A stretch of DNA of 64,000 nt from Azospirillum lipoferum 4B (GTDB taxonomy: Bacteria; Pseudomonadota; Alphaproteobacteria; Azospirillales; Azospirillaceae), in assembly GCF_000283655.1 (NCBI RefSeq), contig NC_016588.1, positions 186,001-250,000 of the forward strand, given 5' to 3'. The position numbers and the translations under genes were made by a program. Numbering within the stretch: position 1 is the stretch's first letter; every line of letters starts with the position of its first letter. The notes beneath the pieces were generated by a model. That model was not told where the DNA came from. It searched no databases and saw only the letters and a list, made by a program, of their open reading frames with translations. Below are positions 43,983 to 52,324 of this stretch, piece after piece.

Positions 43983-44296
43983 GCCGCCTTGCCCGGATGC
44001 GGCAGCGGCTGGATGGCGTCCAGCGCATCGCCGATCTCCGCCCGCGCGACCTTGGTCTCGAAGATGCTCTGCAGGTTGGTCCAATAGCGGGCGTCGGTTC
44101 CGAAGGCCTTGCCCAGCCTCAGCGCCATCGGGGCGGTGATCCGGCGCTCGCCGTTCATGATCTCCGTCACCGCGTTGGGAGGCACGCCGATATGCTCGGC
44201 GAACCGCCGGGCGCTCAGGCCCAGCGCCTCCAACTCGTCACGCAGGAACTCGCCGGGATGAATGGGCGGCAGATTGTCGGTGGCGGGATGGCTCAT
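43979..44296 (-). CDS. higA: HigA-type antitoxin
   Basis: The 105-residue protein has an XRE helix-turn-helix of the HigA/VapI kind: IHPGEFLRDELEALGLSARR, then FAEHIGVPPNAVTEIMNGER and MALRLGKAFGTDARYW. It should bind and neutralise HigB and repress the higBA promoter through the inverted repeat at 44653-44671. It lies seven bases after higB on the same strand. The order toxin first, antitoxin second is the normal higBA order. Confidence 0.9.
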   Translation of the reverse strand: MSHPATDNLPPIHPGEFLRDELEALGLSARRFAEHIGVPPNAVTEIMNGERRITAPMALRLGKAFGTDARYWTNLQSIFETKVARAEIGDALDAIQPLPHPGKAA

Positions 44297-44303
44297 GGTG
44301 ACC

Positions 44304-44627
44304 TCAGTGGTAATCGGCGATCACGACGTCGTAGGGCTCTCCTGGAACGGTCAGGAGGTCGGCGTCTGCCTGCGCGCCCCCAATCACCGCCCAGCGGAAA
44401 CAGACTCGCCACTGGTCGTTGATGCGGATGCTGTACTGGCCCTTCCGTTCCCCGCCCAGCGCTTCGAAGCGATTGGACGGAGGGTACCGGAGATCCATCA
44501 GCCGGGTGGCCGCCTGGAGCTTGGTCAATGCCTTGGCGGCTTGGCGCTCGAAGGACTGGAACTCCTTCACCCGCTTGCCGGCCAGGAAATCGGCAGTCCG
44601 TCTGTCCGCGCAGTTTCTTATCGGCAT
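44304..44627 (-). CDS. higB: HigB/RelE-type toxin
   Basis: The 107-residue protein is a RelE-superfamily mRNA interferase: FQSFERQAAKALTKLQAATR, LRYPPSNRFEALGGERKGQY, and SIRINDQWRVCFRW are its conserved blocks. The end contains ADADLLTVPGEPYDVVIADYH, slightly longer than usual before the terminal D-Y-H. ATG 44627 has GAGG six bases upstream and gives the normal family start, so the in-frame ATG at 44648 is rejected. A strong promoter lies directly upstream. Confidence 0.9.
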   Translation of the reverse strand: MPIRNCADRRTADFLAGKRVKEFQSFERQAAKALTKLQAATRLMDLRYPPSNRFEALGGERKGQYSIRINDQWRVCFRWAVIGGAQADADLLTVPGEPYDVVIADYH

Positions 44628-44646
44628 CCGCGTCCTCTCGCGGATC

Positions 44647-44676
44647 ATTATGTGTTATGTAACGGGTAACAGTCAA
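44647..44676 (-). promoter_or_regulatory. higBA promoter and operator
   Basis: On the minus strand TTGACT (44676-44671) and CATAAT (44652-44647) are spaced by 18 bases. The spacer holds the inverted repeat TGTTA-N9-TAACA (44653-44671), the expected place for the HigA dimer to bind. The -10 box ends about 20 bases before the higB ATG. Confidence 0.65.
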
Positions 44677-45108
44677 GTCCGCCTCCCCTCACAGCCTGTC
44701 CGTCCCGAAGCTGTCGGAGCTGACGGTGCCGCCCGTCCGGCCATCCGCCGCGATGGACCGGTGGTGACGAAACCATGGGGCCGCTCGCGCGTTCCCCGGA
44801 GGCCCCTTAGCCAGAAGGAGGGGGTGTGCGGAACAGCTTGAAAAAACCTCTCCCCACCCCCATCTCGGAACATGGCCGACACCGCATTCGCGGTGCGCTT
44901 CCCTGCCCCCTCCGGTTCATCGAGGGGAGCTTTCCTCGGGGAACGCCGGTCTTTTGGGGGCATGCCCGTTCCGGGGCCGGTCCCGCTTATCGGAGCCTTG
45001 CCGGGCGGTGTCCGCCGCGAAGGCTCCCGTTTCAAGACGCCACACTCACGAAAGAGCCGGCCGGCCCCCGAGTCCATCGGTTCGCCCATCCGGCCTGGAG
45101 GATTTTCA
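44677..45108. other. Gap upstream of the small gene and infC
   Basis: This 430-base gap between divergent units holds no recognisable gene. GC is normal. The promoter of the plus-strand small gene and infC should be here, but no clear elements are visible. Confidence 0.35.
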
Positions 45109-45332
45109 TGACGACCCCGATCCTGTCGACCGCTTCCCATTCCACCGGCCATTTCGCCGCCCGGCCCGCGCTTGCGCCGGCCCATCTGGCCGCCACCCGC
45201 CGTTCCACCCACTCCTCTGCCGGCCAATTCGCCGCAGCTGACGGCAAAAAGTCGGATTTCCGCTCCAATCCGGAGCCGTCCGGCTTGACCCGGGGCGAAC
45301 TGCGGCAGATTGTGCTCGACATCCTGGGCTGA
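45109..45332 (+). CDS. Small protein of unknown function upstream of infC
   Basis: The 74-residue product is rich in Ser, Ala, His and Arg in its first half and ends in [17 protein letters not shown], which should form one amphipathic helix. A strong ribosome site, GGAGG, stands seven bases before ATG 45109, which is the main reason to call it a gene; the frame is open further upstream without a site. No family is recognised. It ends 55 bases before infC and may be cotranscribed with it. Confidence 0.55.
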
Positions 45333-45387
45333 GTCTCTCGGCCCGGGCTCGTCCCTTTCTACCCCTCCACAGCCACAGGAGATCACC

Positions 45388-45921
45388 ATAGCCAAGCTCT
45401 ACGACGCGGACCCCGTCCGCGAAGGCCCGCGCCTCAACCGTGAAATCACCGCCCGTATGGTCCGCCTCGTCGGCGCCGACGGCGAGATGGTCGGCGTGGT
45501 GCCGCTCCGCCAAGCGCTGGAAGCCGCCGCGGATGCCGACCTCGACCTCGTCGAAGTGGCGCCCCAGGCGGATCCGCCCGTCTGCAAGATCCTCGATTAC
45601 GGCAAGTTCCGCTTCGAGGAGCAGAAGAAGGCCAACGAGGCGCGGAAGAAGCAGAAGATCATCGAGCTGAAGGAAATCAAACTTCGGCCGAACATCGACG
45701 ATCACGACTACGACGTGAAGATGCGCTCCGCCATCCGCTTCATCGAGGAAGGCGACAAGGTCAAGATGACCATGCGCTTCCGCGGTCGCGAGATGGCGCA
45801 CCAGGATCTCGGTCTGAACGTGCTCGTCCGCGTGCGCGACCAGCTCCAGGACATCGCCAAGGTCGAGCAGATGCCCCGGGTCGAAGGCCGCATGATGGTC
45901 ATGGTGCTGGCCCCGCGCTGA
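45388..45921 (+). CDS. infC: Translation initiation factor IF-3, AUA start
   Basis: The 177-residue protein is a complete IF-3: the N-domain has [21 protein letters not shown] and [20 protein letters not shown], the linker is lysine-rich ([14 protein letters not shown]), and the C-domain has [13 protein letters not shown] and AMRF-type [12 protein letters not shown]. It binds the 30S subunit and checks start codons. No ATG, GTG or TTG gives the right N-terminus; AGGAG lies six bases before ATA 45388, the sixth-position equivalent of the AUU start of E. coli infC, which makes the gene self-regulated by its own factor. A strong terminator follows the gene; rpmI and rplT are not downstream. Confidence 0.93.
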   Translation: MAKLYDADPVREGPRLNREITARMVRLVGADGEMVGVVPLRQALEAAADADLDLVEVAPQADPPVCKILDYGKFRFEEQKKANEARKKQKIIELKEIKLRPNIDDHDYDVKMRSAIRFIEEGDKVKMTMRFRGREMAHQDLGLNVLVRVRDQLQDIAKVEQMPRVEGRMMVMVLAPR

Positions 45922-45952
45922 GCGCGGGTCCGGCCCTTGCCAAAGGGACCAT

Positions 45953-45980
45953 GCGGGGCGGTCCGCCGCCCCGCCCTTTT
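45953..45980 (+). terminator. Rho-independent terminator of infC
   Basis: GCGGGGCGG (45953-45961) and CCGCCCCGC (45966-45974) form a perfect 9-bp GC stem with a four-base loop, followed by CCTTTT. It lies 32 bases past the infC stop. Confidence 0.8.
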
Positions 45981-46216
45981 CCCCGCCTCTTTTCCCCCCG
46001 CCCTATTCCCGTTGCCGGCCCCTTTTTCGACCGGCCCCGGTCCCGGCGATTGAAAATCCGCTCTCACATCTCCCGCAGGCTCTTTTTGGAATATTTCGCG
46101 TGATGTGACGGAATAATACCTGACTATTCTCATTGGGTTATTGACCCTGCCGGCATCGACCGCGGATCATCGGTGGCGTTGTTTCCTCTCCCCCCGTGTT
46201 CCGGAAAGTCGTTGTT

Positions 46217-47860
46217 ATGAAGGTTGAACACGCTGCGTCCGCCTGGGAGCCCATCTCCGGTGAACGGCGGTTCCAGCTGCTGGTCGACAGCGTCGGCGAT
46301 TACGCGATCTACCTGCTCGACCCGAACGGGATCGTCAGCAGCTGGAATTCCGGAGCCGCAAGTTTCAAGGGCTACAGCGCCGACGAGATCATCGGCCGGC
46401 ATTTCTCCACCTTCTACATGGACGAGGACCGCGCCGCCGGGCTGCCGCAGCGGGCGCTCGCCACCGCCTTGACCGAGGGCCGCTTCGAGGCGGAGGGCTG
46501 GCGCGTGCGCAAGGACGGCACCCGCTTCTGGGCCAGCGTGGTGATCCGCGCCGTCCGCGACGAGACCGGCACGCTGCTGGGCTTCGCCAAGGTCACCCGC
46601 GACCTCACCGAACGCCGCAAGGCCCAGCAGGCGCTGGACGAGGCGCGCGAGGCCCTGGCCCAGGCGCAGAAGATGGAGGCGGTCGGCCAGCTGACCGGCG
46701 GCGTCGCCCACGACTTCAACAACCTGCTGCAGGCGATCAGCAGCAGCCTGGAGCTGATCGAACAGCGGCTGGAGGCCGGGCGCACCGACATCGCCCCCTT
46801 CGCCGCCACCGCGCGCGCCGCGGTGGATCGCGCCTCCACCCTGACCCGGCGCCTGCTGGCCTTTGCCCGGCGCCAGCCGCTGAAGCCGGAGCGCGCCGAC
46901 CTGAATGCGCTGGTGGCGGGGCTGTGGGATCTGCTGGGCCGCTCGGTCGGCGAGACGATCCGGCTGGAGCGCCGGCTGGCGGAGCCGCTGTGGCCGGTCC
47001 ATGCCGACGTGAACCAGATCGAAAGCGCCCTGCTGAACCTGGTCATCAACGCCCGCGACGCCATGCCCGACGCCATGTCCGACGGCGGAACCGTGACGGT
47101 GGAGACCGCCAACGCCAGCTTCACCGCCGCCGACCTCGTCAACGATCCCGGGGTGGCGCCCGGCGACTATGTGACGATGACCGTGCGCGACAGCGGGACC
47201 GGCATGCCGCCGGACGTGCTGGCCCGCGTCTTCGAGCCCTTCTTCACCACCAAGCCGATCGGCCAGGGCACCGGCCTGGGGCTGAGCCAGCTCTACGGCT
47301 TCGCCCGCCAGTCCGACGGCTTTGTCCGCATCGACAGCGCGGTCGGCCGGGGCACGGCGGTGCATCTGTGCCTGCCGCGCGATCATGCCGCCCCCGCTCC
47401 TGCTCCCGCTCCCACCCCCGACAACGCAACCGGACCGGCCGAAATCCCCGCCCCGCCGCCGGGGCGGGCCGGGGCCGGCCGCGGCACCGTGCTGGTGGTG
47501 GAGGACGAGGCGCTGGTCCGCATGCTGCTGGTGGAGGTGCTGCAGGGCGACGGCTACACCACGCTGGAGGCCGCCGACGGCACCGGGGCGCTCGCCCGGC
47601 TGACCGAAGCCGAAGCGGTCGACCTTCTGGTGACCGATGTCGGGCTGCCCGGCCTGAACGGCCGCCAGCTGGCGGAGATGGCGCAGGCGCACGCCCCGGA
47701 TTTGAAGGTGCTGTTCCTGACCGGCTACGCCTTCCAGGCATTGGACGACCGGCCCGGCGACGGCGCCCACGGGCTGGGCCGCAACAGGCGGGTGCTGGTC
47801 AAGCCGGTTGCGGTCGACGCCTTCCGTGCCATGGTAGGCTCCATGCTGTCCGGCCGGTGA
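46217..47860 (+). CDS. PAS-domain hybrid histidine kinase
   Basis: The 547-residue cytosolic protein has a PAS domain at about residues 18-130 (FQLLVDSVGDYAIYLLDPNG, FKGYSADEIIGRHFSTFYMD, with a following PAC part). Its histidine kinase core carries the phosphate-accepting His in [15 protein letters not shown], and the ATPase boxes are [14 protein letters not shown] and GTGLGLSQLYGF. The C-terminal receiver has the aspartate in LLVTDVGLPGLNG and the lysine in RVLVKPV. No membrane segment is seen, so it senses an internal signal through PAS. ATG 46217 is preferred to GTG 46196. A related kinase lies at 49256-51502 on the other strand. The output partner is unknown. Confidence 0.9.
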   Translation: MKVEHAASAWEPISGERRFQLLVDSVGDYAIYLLDPNGIVSSWNSGAASFKGYSADEIIGRHFSTFYMDEDRAAGLPQRALATALTEGRFEAEGWRVRKDGTRFWASVVIRAVRDETGTLLGFAKVTRDLTERRKAQQALDEAREALAQAQKMEAVGQLTGGVAHDFNNLLQAISSSLELIEQRLEAGRTDIAPFAATARAAVDRASTLTRRLLAFARRQPLKPERADLNALVAGLWDLLGRSVGETIRLERRLAEPLWPVHADVNQIESALLNLVINARDAMPDAMSDGGTVTVETANASFTAADLVNDPGVAPGDYVTMTVRDSGTGMPPDVLARVFEPFFTTKPIGQGTGLGLSQLYGFARQSDGFVRIDSAVGRGTAVHLCLPRDHAAPAPAPAPTPDNATGPAEIPAPPPGRAGAGRGTVLVVEDEALVRMLLVEVLQGDGYTTLEAADGTGALARLTEAEAVDLLVTDVGLPGLNGRQLAEMAQAHAPDLKVLFLTGYAFQALDDRPGDGAHGLGRNRRVLVKPVAVDAFRAMVGSMLSGR

Positions 47861-47985
47861 CGCCCGCCGCAGGACGCCCTCTTCGCCCGCCCTCTCTGCC
47901 CGCCCTCTTCGCCCCATGGGGGAAACCACAAAGCCGACAGCGCCCGTGCCGCAGCGGGGCTGCGCCAACCGCCGGACCTGAGACG

Positions 47986-49212
47986 ATGCCCCTGCTCGCC
48001 CGTGCTTCGACGCTGCTGCTCTCCCTGACCGCCTTTGCGGCCCTGCTGGCCGCGATCCTGCTGGCTTCGCAGCCGGCCTGGGCCAAGGGCAGCCGCAAGG
48101 CGGGCTGGTCGCCGGTGGCGGCGGAGATCCTGATGGAGGCGGGCAGCGGCAAGGTCCTGCGGGCGCGCAACGCCGACACCCTGACCTATCCGGCGTCGCT
48201 GACCAAGATGATGACGCTGATGCTGACCTTCGAGGCGTTGGACCGCGGCACGCTGCGGCCGGACCAGCGGCTGGTGGTGTCGAAGCATGCGGCCTCGATG
48301 CCGCCCTCGCGGCTGTGGCTGGCGCCCGGCAGCACCATCACGGTGGAGCAGGCGATCCTGGCCCTGGTCACCCGCTCGGCCAACGACGCCGCGGTGGTGC
48401 TGGCGGAGGCGCTGGGCGGCAGCGAGCCGGCCTTCGCCGGCAAGATGACGGCGCGTGCCCGCGCGCTCGGCATGCGGCGCACGGTGTTCCGCAACGCGTC
48501 GGGCCTGCCCGACCGGCTGCAGCGGACGACGGCGCGCGACATGGCGATCCTGTCCCGCGCGCTGATCCGCCGCCATGCCGGCCACTACGCCTATTTCCAG
48601 CGCCGCAGCTTCGACTGGCAGGGCACGACGGTCTATGGCCACAACCGCCTGATGGCGCGCTATCCCGGCATGGACGGCATCAAGACCGGCTACATCGCCG
48701 CGTCCGGCTTCAACCTCGCCGCCTCGGCCGTGCGGGACGGCCGCCGCCTGATCGCCGTGGTGATGGGCGGCCACAGCGCCGCCACCCGCGACGACCGCGT
48801 CGCCGACCTGCTCGACATCGGCTTCAAGCGCCCGACCAGCCCGGCCAGGCCGGCGCCCGCCACCCCGGATCTGGTCATCACCCGAAAGAGCTCGTCGGCC
48901 GCCGAACGCAGCACGGCGGTGAGCGTCGCCGTGCCCTCCGCCAAACCTTCCACCGGGTCCGCTGGCGGGTCCGCCGCCGGCTCCTGGTCCATCCAGGTCG
49001 GCGCCTTCGCCAGCCGTGCCGCCGCGGCGCGCAGCGCCGGCGTCACCGCCAGGCGCCTGGGGGCGCTCGCCGCCGGCGCCAGCCCCGAGATCGTCCGTTC
49101 CGGCGGCCTCTACAAGGCCCGGCTGACCGGCTTTCCCGCCGCGAATGCCGACGCCGCCTGCGCCACCCTGAAGGCCGCCGGCCATGGCTGCTTCGCGGTG
49201 CAGGGGCGCTGA
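47986..49212 (+). CDS. D-alanyl-D-alanine carboxypeptidase with SPOR domain
   Basis: The 408-residue protein has a signal peptide (LLLSLTAFAALLAAILLASQ, cut after AWA) and a peptidase S11 domain with all active-site motifs: S71-L-T-K74, S131-A-N133 and K233-T-G235. After a Pro/Ser/Ala-rich linker, the last 80 residues form a SPOR domain (WSIQVGAFASRAAAARSAG), which binds denuded peptidoglycan at the division site. It trims pentapeptides in the periplasm. It lacks the C-terminal amphipathic helix of DacA-type enzymes, the SPOR domain taking its place. It follows the PAS kinase gene by about 125 bases. Confidence 0.93.
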   Translation: MPLLARASTLLLSLTAFAALLAAILLASQPAWAKGSRKAGWSPVAAEILMEAGSGKVLRARNADTLTYPASLTKMMTLMLTFEALDRGTLRPDQRLVVSKHAASMPPSRLWLAPGSTITVEQAILALVTRSANDAAVVLAEALGGSEPAFAGKMTARARALGMRRTVFRNASGLPDRLQRTTARDMAILSRALIRRHAGHYAYFQRRSFDWQGTTVYGHNRLMARYPGMDGIKTGYIAASGFNLAASAVRDGRRLIAVVMGGHSAATRDDRVADLLDIGFKRPTSPARPAPATPDLVITRKSSSAAERSTAVSVAVPSAKPSTGSAGGSAAGSWSIQVGAFASRAAAARSAGVTARRLGALAAGASPEIVRSGGLYKARLTGFPAANADAACATLKAAGHGCFAVQGR

Positions 49213-49255
49213 CCGGGACTCCCCGTCGCCTGCGCCGCCCCCCTACAGCGCCCCC

Positions 49256-51502
49256 CTACAGCGCCGCCATGATGTGCCCGATCAGCGCCGGGGGCGGGAT
49301 GGGCTTGGACAGGATGCGGATGCCGGGTTCGGTGGCCAGATCCTGCAATTCCGCCTTTTCGGCATAGCCGGTGACGATCAGGACCGGCAGATCGCGGCGG
49401 TGATGGCGGGCGAGGCGGGCCAGATCGGCCCCGGTCATGCCGGGCATGGCGAAGTCGGTGACCAGGATGCCGATCCCGTCGTCCGCCTCCAGCAGGGCCA
49501 GGGCTTCTTCGCCGGTGGCGGCCTCCGTCACCGTCATGCCGGCCTCGGCCAGCACCGCGGCGTTCGCCATGCGGACCAGGACATCGTCCTCCACCAGCAG
49601 GATGCGGGTGCCGCCGGACGGCAGGGGCGGCGGTTCGGCATTGGCGGAAGCGAAAGCGGCGGAAACGGCAGCGGCGGGCGTTCCGGGCGCAGGATGGTCC
49701 TTCGGATCGGCGGGGGAATGGGGCAGGTACAAGGTGACGGCGGTGCCAAGCCCCGGATGGCTTTCCAGCCGCATGCCGCCGCCGGACTGGGCGGTCAGGC
49801 CATGCACCATGCTCAGCCCCAGCCCGCTGCCCTGCCCCACCGGCTTGGTGGTGAAGAAGGGCTCGCAGGCCCGCGCCAGCACGTCCGGCGGCATGCCGGC
49901 CCCGCTGTCGCGCACGGTCACGGCGACATAGCCGCCGGGCGCCAGGGCGGGGGAAATCCCCTCGTCCGCTGTTTTGCCGTCCGCTGCCTTGCCGTCCGCC
50001 GCCTTGCCCTCCACCGACAGGCCGGTGACGGCGATAGTCAGGGTGCCGCCGTCCGGCATGGCGTCGCGGGCGTTGATGGCGAGGTTCAGCAGGGCGATGT
50101 CGAACTGGTGGGGATCGACCAGGGCCGGCGGCACGGCGGCGTCCCGGTCGATGCGGATGCGGATGGCGCCGCCCAGCGTGCGTTCCAGCAGCGTGGCCAT
50201 TCCCGCCACCTGGGCGCCGAGGTCGACCGGCGCCGGGGCCAGCCGCTGGCGGCGGGCGAAGGCCAGCAGATGCTGGGTCAGGGTGGCGCCGCGGTCGACC
50301 GCCTGGCTTGCGACCTGCAGCGCCTGACGGGTTTCCGTCCTCCGGACCTCGCCGCCGGCCTCCAGCAGATGCAGGGCGGAGCGCACCGCCTGCAGCAGGT
50401 TGTTGAAGTCGTGGGCCACCCCGCCGGTCAGCTGGCCCAGCGCCTCCATCTTCTGCAACTGGCGGACATGCTCCTCCGCCTCGTCGCGGGCCTGCACCGC
50501 CTGCCGGCGTTCGCCGAGCGCGCGGTTGGCGGCCTCGTAGGCGAGGAACTGGCGCGCCATCGCCCACAGCATCAGGGCGAGCGCCATCGCGCTGACCAGC
50601 CCGGCGGCGGCGATGACCATCGCCTGGCTCTGCCAGCGGGCCAGGACCTCCGCCCGCGTCCGGCTGACCCCGACCACCAGGGGATAGTTGCGCAGCACCT
50701 GGAAGGACAGGATGCGGTCCTTGCCGTCGAGCGACCGTGAGGACACGAGGGTGCCGGATTCCCGGTGGGCGATCCGTTCGGCGACCTCGGGGCTGGCGGC
50801 GATGGTCCCGATCTTGTCCGGTACCGCCGGGAAGCGCGCCAGCAGCATGCCGTCGCGCCACCACAGGCTGAAGCCGCTGCCCGGCGTGACATGGAGGCTG
50901 CGGTAGAGCTCCTCGAAATAGGACAGCCGGATGGCGCCGACCACCAGACCCGACAGCCCCCCGTCCGGGCCGTTGACGCGGCGGGCGATGTAGAGCGTCC
51001 ATTCCCCGGTGGCCAGGCTCTTCGCCGGCCGGCTGACGTAGACCCGTCCGGGATCCTCGTCCTTGAGCGCGCGGAAATAGTCGCGCTGCGACAGGTCGAG
51101 CGCCGGGGCCGGGAACTGGCGGGTGAAGTTGATCAGGCTGCCGTCGGCGGCGATCAGGCTCAGCGCCTCCATCTGCGGCAGGCCGGACGCCTTGGCCTTC
51201 AGGATCTCGTAGACCTGCCGGTCCGCCCGCAGACGATTGAACGCCTCGGGGCTGCGCCGGTTTTCCGGGGGGATCTGCTCGGCGACCCCGTCGACGGTCA
51301 GGATGATCCCTTCGAGGGTGCGCGCCGCCTGCTCGGCCAGCGAGGCGTTGAGCGTGCGCAGGCCCAGCGCGGCCTCCGCCACCGTCTCGTCATGCAGCCG
51401 GTCCAGGATCGCCGCGGTGCCGCCGCACAGCGCCGCCAGCACCACCCCGCCGAGCGCCACGATCCGCTGGAGCGGACGGTTGGTCCTCAGAAGCCGCAGC
51501 AT
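49256..51502 (-). CDS. Membrane hybrid histidine kinase with PDC/Cache sensor
   Basis: The protein (about 748 residues) starts with a membrane helix ([20 protein letters not shown]) and a periplasmic double Cache (PDC) sensor at about residues 35-285 ([40 protein letters not shown]). A second helix ([20 protein letters not shown]) leads to a coiled coil and a kinase core with the His in [14 protein letters not shown], ATPase boxes [14 protein letters not shown] and [12 protein letters not shown], and a receiver with Asp in [14 protein letters not shown] threefold GKAAD repeat interrupts the ATPase domain. ATG 51502 begins the first helix; the frame upstream to 51655 is glycine-rich and not coding-like. 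It should sense a small extracellular ligand. Confidence 0.9.
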   Translation of the reverse strand: MLRLLRTNRPLQRIVALGGVVLAALCGGTAAILDRLHDETVAEAALGLRTLNASLAEQAARTLEGIILTVDGVAEQIPPENRRSPEAFNRLRADRQVYEILKAKASGLPQMEALSLIAADGSLINFTRQFPAPALDLSQRDYFRALKDEDPGRVYVSRPAKSLATGEWTLYIARRVNGPDGGLSGLVVGAIRLSYFEELYRSLHVTPGSGFSLWWRDGMLLARFPAVPDKIGTIAASPEVAERIAHRESGTLVSSRSLDGKDRILSFQVLRNYPLVVGVSRTRAEVLARWQSQAMVIAAAGLVSAMALALMLWAMARQFLAYEAANRALGERRQAVQARDEAEEHVRQLQKMEALGQLTGGVAHDFNNLLQAVRSALHLLEAGGEVRRTETRQALQVASQAVDRGATLTQHLLAFARRQRLAPAPVDLGAQVAGMATLLERTLGGAIRIRIDRDAAVPPALVDPHQFDIALLNLAINARDAMPDGGTLTIAVTGLSVEGKAADGKAADGKTADEGISPALAPGGYVAVTVRDSGAGMPPDVLARACEPFFTTKPVGQGSGLGLSMVHGLTAQSGGGMRLESHPGLGTAVTLYLPHSPADPKDHPAPGTPAAAVSAAFASANAEPPPLPSGGTRILLVEDDVLVRMANAAVLAEAGMTVTEAATGEEALALLEADDGIGILVTDFAMPGMTGADLARLARHHRRDLPVLIVTGYAEKAELQDLATEPGIRILSKPIPPPALIGHIMAAL

Positions 51503-51780
51503 GACGCCCGTGTCCGGTCCGCCGTCACCGCCGGTCCCGCACCCGGTCCCGCACCCCTGCCCCGCCCTGTTTCCGTAACCGTCTCCATGGCGCTCCGTTC
51601 CTTCCGTGCCGGCCTTATGGCACCCACCCGCCGGAGGCACGGAAGGTTTCGACACTACACGAATCCGACTATAAACACCCCTGTCGGCCGGGCAACCGGT
51701 TCCAGGTCATAGAGGCTCGCGGAGGCTGCGACGCTTCGTCCCGGCGGTCCCCGATATCAACTCTCCCCCGATATCCGCTC

Positions 51781-52233
51781 TCAGTGCCGCTCATGCAGGC
51801 AATGGGCGTGGTCGGCCAGCACTTCGATCACGTGGCAGCTGCGCACCTCGCCTTGGGCGCAGCCCTCCACCATCCGCCGCACCTCGTCGCGCAGGGCTTC
51901 CAGCCGGGTGATCCTGGACTCGATCTCGGCCAGATGCGCGCGGGCCAGCACGTCGGCCTCGTGGCAGGGCCGGCCCGGATCGTCGGCCAGGGTCAGGAGC
52001 TGGCGGATCGCCTCCACCTCGAAGCCCAGCTCGCGGGCATGACGGATGAAGCGCAGGCGGCGGACCGACGCCTCGTCGTAGGTGCGCCGGTTGCTGCCGG
52101 TGCGCGGCGCTTCCGGCAGCAGGCCGATGCTCTCGTAATAGCGGACGGTCGGGATCTTCACGCCGGTCCGCTTGGCGAGCGCACCGATGGTCAGGGCCGA
52201 AGTGGGGGCCGAAGTGGGAGCCGATGCGGGCAT
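51781..52233 (-). CDS. MerR-family heavy-metal regulator (CadR/ZntR-like)
   Basis: The 150-residue protein has the MerR DNA-binding start (TIGALAKRTGVKIPTVRYYE, SIGLLPEAPRTGSNRRTYD), a long dimer helix, and cysteines at 90 (PCHEAD), 125, 133 and 145 with a His-rich end (DHAHCLHERH). This matches regulators of divalent metals (Cd, Pb, Zn). It is divergent from the P-type ATPase gene and a perfect MerR-type operator lies between them, so it should activate the ATPase promoter when metal binds. ATG 52233 is the first start before the HTH; an APTSAPTSA stretch precedes it. Confidence 0.9.
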   Translation of the reverse strand: MPASAPTSAPTSALTIGALAKRTGVKIPTVRYYESIGLLPEAPRTGSNRRTYDEASVRRLRFIRHARELGFEVEAIRQLLTLADDPGRPCHEADVLARAHLAEIESRITRLEALRDEVRRMVEGCAQGEVRSCHVIEVLADHAHCLHERH

Positions 52234-52250
52234 GGCGGTCTTTTTCCTCT

Positions 52251-52281
52251 TGATCCTCCAGTCGCTGGAGATTTTAGGCTC
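52251..52281 (+). promoter_or_regulatory. MerR-type promoter of the metal ATPase
   Basis: TTGATC (52251-52256) and TAGGCT (52276-52281) are separated by 19 bases, the over-long spacer typical of MerR-controlled promoters. Within the spacer CTCCAG-TCG-CTGGAG (52257-52271) is a perfect dyad. It lies 44 bases before the ATPase ATG. Confidence 0.82.
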
Positions 52282-52324
52282 ATGCGACGCTGCCGACAAC
52301 GCACCAGGATCGAGGAGCTTCGCC

